In this document: positions 42,367 to 49,132 of the stretch, in pieces
How the letters are laid out: the number at the start of each line of letters is the position of its first letter
How positions within the stretch are numbered: position 1 is the first letter of the stretch
NCBI RefSeq assembly: GCF_900112025.1
Contig: NZ_FOKL01000018.1
Coordinates: forward strand, 1-60,399
DNA: 60,399 nucleotides
From: Janthinobacterium sp. 344
GTDB lineage: Bacteria; Pseudomonadota; Gammaproteobacteria; Burkholderiales; Burkholderiaceae_D
Direction: 5' to 3'
The notes under the pieces: generated by a model
Database searches by the model: none
Told to the model about the DNA's origin: nothing
What the model saw: only the letters and a program-made list of their open reading frames with translations
Position numbers and translations under genes: made by a program

Positions 42367-45231
42367 ATGTGGGAAATTTTCGCTTACCAGAACTCGGACA
42401 GTTTGTACGGGCTGATGAATGCAGTGGCCGCCATGGTCGGCGCCAACACCTACCGAAATGCTCTCGGCATCGTCGCCGTGTGCGGCTTCGTGGCCGCACT
42501 GGTAGGCTATGCCTTCGCCCCGGAAAAGATGGTGGGCTGGAAGTGGCTCGCCTCGGTCGTCCTGGTATTTTCAGTACTCGTAGTGCCAAAGGTCACTGTC
42601 GGTATTGTCGACAAGACGGGAGGTTCGGCCGAAGTATTCGTCGACAACGTCCCGTTCGGCCTGGCGGTGCTTGCTTCGCTGACCAGTACGGTCGGCAATA
42701 GTCTGACGGAACTCGAAGAAACAGCCATGCAGGTGATTCCGGGGCCCGCCGGCATGCCGGATAAGCTGAGCTATCAGAACAATGGACTCATGTTCGGCAG
42801 CCGGCTGGTGCGCGAAACGTCCAAGGTCGTGTTCCAAAGTCCGTACTTCAGGAACGATCTGATTAATTTTCTGCACCAGTGCACGATGTTCGATTTGGCC
42901 TCTGGCTACCTGTCACCGGAAGCATTTGCGACCTCTGGTGACGTTTGGGCGCTCATGGGGGATCCCAATCCTGCCAGGTTTACCGGCGTCACGAATGCGG
43001 CCGGTACCTCGGAAGTGCTCACCTGTCCTCAGGCATATACAAAGCTATCGGCGAAAATGCCGGCCGAAGTTCAGCGCATCCAGGGCACACTGGCATTCCG
43101 CATGAATCCGACGCTTCCTGGGGCGGTAGCCTCGGCCCTGATCGCGGACCAGATACAGCAAGCCTATCTGAAAGCAAAAATTGCCGACGCCTCGGCCAGC
43201 GCTGCTGATATCATCCGCCAAAACGCACTCATCAATGCTGTGAACGACACTAGCCTTCTGGCTGGCCAAAAGGACAACGATCCGGCCACGATGCTGCTGG
43301 CTGTCGGCCGCGCGCAGGCGGTGGTTCAGACCAATGCGGCGTGGATCAATGCTGGGAAAATAGCTGAACAAGCACTGCCCGTCATCCGTAACGTGGTCGA
43401 AGTGGTGGCGTACGCGATGTTCCCGCTGCTGATCCTGCTCCTTATGCTGGCTAACGGCAAAGATACCGTGGCTGGCTTCAAGAACTATGCGTCTGTGCTT
43501 ATTTGGATCCAGCTTTGGCCGCCGTTGTATGCCATCCTCAACTACGCTGCGACCATGTATGCAATGCGCGATTTGGCGGCCGCGGCCAGCGTAGGCAACG
43601 GGGTCAACGCCCTGTCGCTGACTACTTCCTCGACCATTTTTTCCAGCGCCATTTCTGGCGAAGCCGTCGTCGGCTATATGACCATCAGCATTCCCTTCAT
43701 TGCCTGGGCTGCCCTCAAGCGCATGGAGAACTTCGGCACCGCGCTCGTCGATGGCATGCGCCTGTTGCAAGGCAATGTGACCACTGCCACCAATTCGGCG
43801 GCAACAGGCAACGTATCTATGGGAAATGTCTCCATGGACCAGATGACCTTGGCGCCTGTCCGCTCGTCACCGTTCTTCAGAAGTCGGCAAAATGATTTTT
43901 CGGGGAACACGTATACAGGTGGTGAACTGTCTGGAATCACGGCAGGAAAAGCATTTGCCAATGAGGGGCCTGTTTCGAAGATCGTCGACGCCAAGATTAC
44001 GCAACAGCACGTTGCAGCCGCTAGGAAGTCCGCTAGCGCGGCAAAGTCTGAGGCCATCGCAGCCACCAATGATAAAGCCGCAGTCCTGTCGGACGCGCTA
44101 ACACATTCGCAAGGAACCTCTGGTATTCAAAACGCGTCTAAAGGTACAAACAGGGCTAGTACAGAAGGTTTTGGACAACGTACGAACGAGCTCCGCCAAG
44201 TGGCCGAGAATGTGGCCAAAGCAACTGGGGCCACCGAGCAGCAAGTAGCAACCGTCGCATTTGGCGGCGCTGTTGAGTTTAAGCCCGGCATACCTGGAGT
44301 CGGAAGCGTCGGTATATCTGCTCGTGGTGCCAAGGATTACGTCGCATCGATTGACCAACAACTAAAAGAGATCAAAAACAAACTAAGTAGTGAAGAAGTA
44401 ACAAAATTTAAGGAATGGGGAGAAATGCTTGCCAAAAATACTAGCTTATTGAATTCGGTAATATCGGACCATAGAAATGGGCAAGAGATCGCTGCAAGAT
44501 TGACAAATTCTGTTTCTAGATCTGAAAGAGCGGATGCAACGCTTCGAGAACAAGAAGAATATTCAAGAACTGTCTCCGGGGCATTTGAACGCGGTGAATT
44601 AATGAGCATCGATCTTGCAAAAAATCCTAAAAACATCGACTTGTTTGAAGCGCTACTCTCACATGGCGAGAGTAGCGCTTCCGCTCAAATATTATTTGAT
44701 TCGCATTTAGGTAGTATCGCGAAGTCACCGATTATTCCTAGCGCAAAATCTAATCTTCCGAATTCATTTAAAGCTGTTCGAGAAATTTATCATCGTGATA
44801 AATCCGACCTGTCTTTGAATCAGGATTTAATAAAAATTCACAAAAACAACAAATTAAAGGTGAATCAAAAACCTTCCGGGAAAATAGGGGGCAGCGGGGA
44901 GGTTGCCGATGCAGGCGGCACAAGCTTACAGCGAGAAGGAAAAAGCTGGGTTGAAAAGGAACAAGTGAGAATCAAAGAATCCCCATCGCCATTGCAGAAG
45001 GAAATTTCTAACAAATACGACGCTTTAGACCGAGAAGTAAATCAATCAAAGAAGGATTTTTATAAATCTACAGGCATTAAAGAAAACCCATCAGGACACA
45101 TTGCGACAGATAAATCTCTTTTTGGAAATGCAAATGAACAAGTTACTGAAGATCCCGATGTCGTTGCCAAACATTTCCAATATCTAAAAAGAAAGGCGAA
45201 AGATAATTTGAATAAATTATTAAATAAATAG
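42367..45231 (+). CDS. traG: Mating-pair stabilisation protein TraG
   Basis: A 954-residue TraG, with a strong AAGGAGGT site ahead of it. The N-terminal 490 residues are conserved in F-type systems and carry membrane segments near the start (GIVAVCGFVAALVGYAFAPE) and around 340-460. This part serves pilus assembly. The C-terminal half is hydrophilic and partly coiled coil and, in SXT/R391, interacts with the entry-exclusion protein of the recipient. From about residue 640 (near 44280) the DNA becomes clearly AT-rich and codon choice changes to AAA/AAT/ATT-rich, so the C-terminus looks replaced by recombination. The next genes share this AT-rich character. Confidence 0.93.
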   Translation: MWEIFAYQNSDSLYGLMNAVAAMVGANTYRNALGIVAVCGFVAALVGYAFAPEKMVGWKWLASVVLVFSVLVVPKVTVGIVDKTGGSAEVFVDNVPFGLAVLASLTSTVGNSLTELEETAMQVIPGPAGMPDKLSYQNNGLMFGSRLVRETSKVVFQSPYFRNDLINFLHQCTMFDLASGYLSPEAFATSGDVWALMGDPNPARFTGVTNAAGTSEVLTCPQAYTKLSAKMPAEVQRIQGTLAFRMNPTLPGAVASALIADQIQQAYLKAKIADASASAADIIRQNALINAVNDTSLLAGQKDNDPATMLLAVGRAQAVVQTNAAWINAGKIAEQALPVIRNVVEVVAYAMFPLLILLLMLANGKDTVAGFKNYASVLIWIQLWPPLYAILNYAATMYAMRDLAAAASVGNGVNALSLTTSSTIFSSAISGEAVVGYMTISIPFIAWAALKRMENFGTALVDGMRLLQGNVTTATNSAATGNVSMGNVSMDQMTLAPVRSSPFFRSRQNDFSGNTYTGGELSGITAGKAFANEGPVSKIVDAKITQQHVAAARKSASAAKSEAIAATNDKAAVLSDALTHSQGTSGIQNASKGTNRASTEGFGQRTNELRQVAENVAKATGATEQQVATVAFGGAVEFKPGIPGVGSVGISARGAKDYVASIDQQLKEIKNKLSSEEVTKFKEWGEMLAKNTSLLNSVISDHRNGQEIAARLTNSVSRSERADATLREQEEYSRTVSGAFERGELMSIDLAKNPKNIDLFEALLSHGESSASAQILFDSHLGSIAKSPIIPSAKSNLPNSFKAVREIYHRDKSDLSLNQDLIKIHKNNKLKVNQKPSGKIGGSGEVADAGGTSLQREGKSWVEKEQVRIKESPSPLQKEISNKYDALDREVNQSKKDFYKSTGIKENPSGHIATDKSLFGNANEQVTEDPDVVAKHFQYLKRKAKDNLNKLLNK

Positions 45232-45238
45232 ACGCACA

Positions 45239-45565
45239 TTAATTCTCCCTAGATAACCATCTAGCATCTAAACTTGAATTGCCATGCTCATCGATTCTGT
45301 ATGACGGATTTTTTATGAGATTTCCATCATTAAAATCGGTATCGTATCGATGAGCATGAGAGCGCAATGTGGTTTTCCCACTGCATTTGTGAAATTCCGT
45401 AATTGTATAATGTATAAGGTAAATCAATTCATATAGCATTACAATAAAAATGAAACCAATTATCGAAAAAATGGCTGTTACCGTTGTAGATTCGCCATAT
45501 CCGAGAACGCCACCGAAGATCGATCCGACGATTCCACACATCAATACTTTCTTTAAATGAATCAT
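45239..45565 (-). CDS. Small membrane protein, candidate entry-exclusion protein
   Basis: A 108-residue protein with two membrane segments (VLMCGIVGSIFGGVLGYGES; IFSIIGFIFIVMLYELIYLI) and a hydrophilic C-terminus. GGAGGAA precedes the ATG at 45565. No family recognised. It converges on traG with 7 bases between, in AT-rich DNA like that of the traG C-terminus. In SXT/R391 the exclusion gene eex is next to traG and codes for a small inner-membrane protein that recognises the TraG C-terminus, so size, topology and place suggest such a role. The opposite strand differs from SXT. Function is inference. Confidence 0.6.
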   Translation of the reverse strand: MIHLKKVLMCGIVGSIFGGVLGYGESTTVTAIFSIIGFIFIVMLYELIYLIHYTITEFHKCSGKTTLRSHAHRYDTDFNDGNLIKNPSYRIDEHGNSSLDARWLSREN

Positions 45566-45680
45566 GAACTTCCTCCACGAACAGGTGACCAAGAAAGGAA
45601 ATAATAGTGATATTTTTTCTTTTTTCAAGTATTTAAATATAAATTCAGACTGAATAACTTTACGGAAGGACATTAAAATC

Positions 45681-46259
45681 ATGTATGGCTGGAAATTTTT
45701 ATCAATTATGATTTTCCTTTCTTTAAGTCTTTTTTCAACTTCGTCGCATGCTGTAGCCTTCGCAAAAAAACCGACGGATGACTCGGTCTGCGATTTAGCG
45801 CCGAAGACCACGAGTCGGTTAGGGCAAAGGACCTTCGTTGAAGCCGGCACGCGCGATGAGAGCGAAATTTATGCTCGGCTCGCCCTTCGCTTCGTCACAA
45901 AGGCGTGTACAAATGGCCAGGTTTTGCTTTTGCACTCCGAGGATGGAACAGAATTCGACGAGCAATATTTTCGCGCCGTTACAGCTCAGCTATGTAGCGC
46001 CTCTGCGGTAAAACGAGAATCTGCCGCTACTCAAGAACGCCCACATGCTTTCATGCTGGAATGCCCGATCTCGAAGATCAAAGAAGCCACCGCAGCATTA
46101 GCCGAAATGGAAAAAGCAAAACCGACGGAAGCCATGATCGAGGAGGGCGCGCCGATGCGCAGTGCACAGCCCAACCGGAGAGAAGAAGAAAAAAAAGCGT
46201 GTGGTGACAAGATGACCTGGGAAACTGTCGTACTGGGTTGGGGGGGCAGTTGTCGCTAA
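45681..46259 (+). CDS. Exported hypothetical protein
   Basis: A 192-residue protein with a signal peptide (MYGWKFLSIMIFLSLSLFST) cut near SSHAVAFA. The mature part has cysteines (VCDLAPK, KACTNG, QLCSAS, LECPIS, KACGDK and the terminal GGSCR), so disulfides are likely. I do not recognise a family. It is AT-rich in its first 100 bases and normal afterwards, which marks the right edge of the AT-rich patch. It is 33 bases from the S49 peptidase gene and may be co-transcribed. Confidence 0.6.
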   Translation: MYGWKFLSIMIFLSLSLFSTSSHAVAFAKKPTDDSVCDLAPKTTSRLGQRTFVEAGTRDESEIYARLALRFVTKACTNGQVLLLHSEDGTEFDEQYFRAVTAQLCSASAVKRESAATQERPHAFMLECPISKIKEATAALAEMEKAKPTEAMIEEGAPMRSAQPNRREEEKKACGDKMTWETVVLGWGGSCR

Positions 46260-46291
46260 CTTATCGCGCCTATCCGCCCCAAGGAAACGCC

Positions 46292-47290
46292 ATGGAAAAT
46301 AATGACGATAAGAGTCAGGCTGAACTGCAGGCCGCCAATCTCGCACTACTGATGTTGGCTGAGATACGCGAACAACGCGCGGGATTCAGGGAAGAACGCC
46401 TGGCGCTTGAACGGGATCGAAAATTTGCTCGCCGCCTCACCATGACGCTGAAGTCTTTGCTCGTTCTCATGCCACTCTTGTTCGGCCTGTACTTTTTCAT
46501 GCAAATGTTGCAGTTTAAAATAGGTCCCTTCAGCCCGGTCATAGGCATTGTGCACATCGAAGGCGAGATCGCTGCAACCTCACTCGCGTCCGCGGACAAG
46601 ATCGTGCCGGCCCTGAAGCGCGCGTTTGAGTCCAGCAACGTTACGCAGATAGTTCTGGCGATAGATAGTCCCGGTGGTGCGCCGGTCGAGGCCGAGCGTA
46701 TCGGAAACGCGATTTACTCTTTCAGGAAAAAGCACCCGAAACCGGTAGTGGCGGCGATCAGCAACGTCGGCGCATCGGCTGCCTACATGATTGCCTTGCA
46801 CGCCGACAAGATCATCGCCGGGAAATACAGTCTGGTGGGATCGATCGGCGCCATCATCGCGCCATGGCAACTGTCGCGTGCGCTGGACCGCCTGGAAATC
46901 TCGCAGCAGGTATATGCATCCGGTCACCTGAAGGCATTCTTAAATCCGTTCACGCCGCCTACCCAGGACGCGCAAGCCAAGGCGCAGGATTTGGTGGACA
47001 GGGTAGGGCGAACCTTTTTGCGCGAACTTGAGGAACGGCGCGGCCGCGCCCTGAGGCACGACGTTAACTACGCCAGCGGGGAAATCTGGAGCGGGTTAGA
47101 GGCAAAGGAAATCGGCCTGATCGATGCCATCGGCACGGTGGATGACTTCGTGGATGCTCAAAAGGAGGGGACTGCATTCAACTTTGGACCACATCCTGGC
47201 GGATTTGGCCAAATGGGTGCCCTGATCTCAACCTCGCTCATTTCTTCGCTCGACGACATCATCGCGAGGCAGAGGTTTCAGCTCAGGTAG
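46292..47290 (+). CDS. S49 (SppA-like) membrane peptidase
   Basis: A 332-residue S49-family protease, of a kind common on conjugative plasmids and ICEs. A charged coiled N-terminus (about 45 residues) is followed by one membrane segment (LLVLMPLLFGLYFFMQML) and the ClpP-like fold. Visible motifs are VIGIVHIEGEI, LAIDSPGGAPVEAERIGNAI, and the catalytic serine in AISNVGASAAYMIALHADKI; the general-base lysine of the short SppA class is expected after the membrane segment and I could not place it with certainty. AAGGAAA lies ahead of the ATG. It probably cleaves membrane-embedded leader fragments. Confidence 0.85.
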   Translation: MENNDDKSQAELQAANLALLMLAEIREQRAGFREERLALERDRKFARRLTMTLKSLLVLMPLLFGLYFFMQMLQFKIGPFSPVIGIVHIEGEIAATSLASADKIVPALKRAFESSNVTQIVLAIDSPGGAPVEAERIGNAIYSFRKKHPKPVVAAISNVGASAAYMIALHADKIIAGKYSLVGSIGAIIAPWQLSRALDRLEISQQVYASGHLKAFLNPFTPPTQDAQAKAQDLVDRVGRTFLRELEERRGRALRHDVNYASGEIWSGLEAKEIGLIDAIGTVDDFVDAQKEGTAFNFGPHPGGFGQMGALISTSLISSLDDIIARQRFQLR

Positions 47291-47412
47291 AGGAGGGAGA
47301 GCGGAGGTGCAATTCCGTACGGTATGCGACCCATGTCAAGCAAAAATACGGTGCAAATTGGCTAGCTTTCTTGTGGCCGATACTGCCTTCGCACGAGTAA
47401 GCTTGAAGAATC

Positions 47413-48654
47413 ATGGAAAGATATCAAGCCTACAGGTTCGAGTTGAGACCAACCGGCGAACAGGAGCGCGCCATGCGCCGCTTCGCTGGTTCGTGCCGGT
47501 TCGTCTTCAACAAAGCCTTGGCTCTGCAAAAAGAAAATCACGCAGCCGGCAACAAGTTCATCAGCTATGTGGACATGTCGAAATATCTGACAGCATGACG
47601 CAACTGTTGCGAAACTCCTTGGCTTGCTGCCGCACCGCGTTCAGCACTTCAATATGTGTTGAAGGACTTAGAGAAAGCTTACGCGAATTTCTTTGCTGGC
47701 CGTGCGAAATTTCCAAGATTCAAGTGCAAGGGCGACAGAATTTCCTTCCGCGTGGCAGCAAAAGGGGCAATTAGAATCGAACAAACCAACAGCCGCCTGC
47801 GTTTTCCCAAGTTAGGGTGGCTACGGTACCGCAAGAGCCGGGACTTTGTTGGTGAACCTGTGAATGCAACCATAAGCCAGGCTGCTGGTAAGTGGTTCAT
47901 TTCAATACAGACCCGGCGTGCGGTAGATCTGGTGGTTCCTATCGCTACGAGTGCAGTTGGAATAGATGTCGGCATCGCTCGCTTTGCCACCCTGAGCGAC
48001 GGCAGCTTCATAGCGCCGCTGAACAGCTTCAAGAGACACCAGCAGCGCTTGGCGCGCTACCAGCGCCGCATGAACCGGAAGGTCAAATTTAGTAGCAACT
48101 GGAAAAAGGCAATCGCCAAAGTTCGACGGATTCACACGCGCATCGCGAATGCCCGGAAAGATTTCCTGCACAAGACAACCACAGCGATAAGCCGAAATCA
48201 CGTGCTCGTCTGCATTGAGGATTTGCAGATAGGGGATATGTCCAGGTCCGCCAAAGGCACTGTCGAACAGCCGGGCAAGAAGGTCAGTCAAAAGTCGGGG
48301 CTGAACCGCGCCATTCTCGACCAGGGATGGGGCGAGTTTAGACGGCAGCTTGACTACAAGATGGAATGGAGTGGCGGCATGCTGCTTGCCGTGCCACCGC
48401 ACCACACTAGCCAGACATGCCCAGCTTGCGGCCACGTGTCGAAAGACAATCGGCAGACGCAGGCAAATTTCCAGTGCGTCAATTGTGGTTACACAAATCA
48501 CGCCGATACAGTTGGCGCGATAAATGTGCTTGAGCGGGGGCACCGCTTGCTAGCCTGTGGAGAGATGGCGCAGTCAGGCCGCTCGAAGAAGCAGGAACCC
48601 CTCGAAGCGTGTAGCAACTCATCGCGCCGCGCCGTAGAAATCCCTGTCCTTTAG
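47413..48654 (+). pseudogene. tnpB: tnpB (IS200/IS605 OrfB) with one in-frame stop
   Basis: A near-complete TnpB gene (413 codons), the RNA-guided nuclease of IS200/IS605 elements and ancestor of Cas12. The frame starts MERYQAYRFELRPTGEQERA and is open except for one TGA at 47596-47598, exactly where KYLTA-W-RNC is expected, so a TGG to TGA change broke it. All later motifs are intact: RuvC D in VGIDVGIARFATLSDG, E in VLVCIEDLQIG, D in NHADTVGAINVL, and zinc finger CPACG...CVNCG. An internal start at 47656 would give only a truncated protein without the N-terminal domain. No tnpA is near. The hairpin of the right end overlaps the stop codon. Confidence 0.88.
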
Positions 48655-48690
48655 GCAGGGAGGATGTCAATTTAGCCTGTGGAGAGATGG
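48500..48690 (+). ncRNA. Predicted omega (reRNA) of the tnpB element
   Basis: In IS200/IS605 elements the guide RNA comes from the 3' end of tnpB and the right end, with the guide taken from flanking DNA. Here the right-end hairpin CCCTG...CAGGG (about 48642-48660) followed by AGGATGTCAA (48661-48670) fits. The guide would be the bases after 48670. Limits are approximate and there is no sequence evidence for expression. Confidence 0.45.
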
Positions 48691-48790
48691 CGCAGTCAGG
48701 CCGCTCGAATAAGCAGGAACCCGCCGAAGCGCTTCGCAAGTCATCGCCCAGCGCGTAGAAATCTCCGTCCTTTAGGCGGGAGGATGTCAA
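48551..48790 (+). repeat. Tandem duplication of the IS605-type right end
   Basis: About 120 bases from TAGCCTGTGGAGAGATGGCG to AGGATGTCAA occur twice in tandem, at 48551-48670 and 48673-48790, with roughly 85-90% identity by eye. In the second copy the hairpin is CTCCG/CGGGAG instead of CCCTG/CAGGG, a paired change that keeps the stem. Confidence 0.85.
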
Positions 48791-48810
48791 CAGGGACAGG
48801 AGGGCCAGTG

Positions 48811-48899
48811 ACGGCGCGTGCGTCACCGCTTCAACAACAAGCTGCTCGCGATCCTACAAGAGCCGCATTTCAAGCGACTGGCGAGTGTCTAGTGAATTC
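48811..48899 (+). repeat. Direct repeat 1 flanking the HD/Hsp90-like gene region
   Basis: About 89 bases including CACCGCTTCAACAACAAGCT and GCCGCATTTCAAGCGACT, ending AGTGAATTC. The same sequence with about 15 differences lies at 54379-54468. In one frame it could be a broken C-terminus reading HRFNNKLLAILQEP, but the second copy is shifted. I do not recognise the family. Confidence 0.7.
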
Positions 48900-49132
48900 G
48901 GGGCAATTCACCTTTAGATTCGCCGCGTAGCAGAAGGTTTCACATACGCACGAATCAAGTAGGCAATGTCTACATTGTTAACACTTTAGGAAAAGCAGTC
49001 TCGAAGAGTATGTCCATCTTTTTTGAAGATTGTTACTGCTGCAATGGCGTAGTCCTTAGACTTTTAGAACGCCCGCCATTGCCAATGCACGAACGAGATA
49101 ACCAATGCAAAAACCTGAGACTCTCTCGACTT

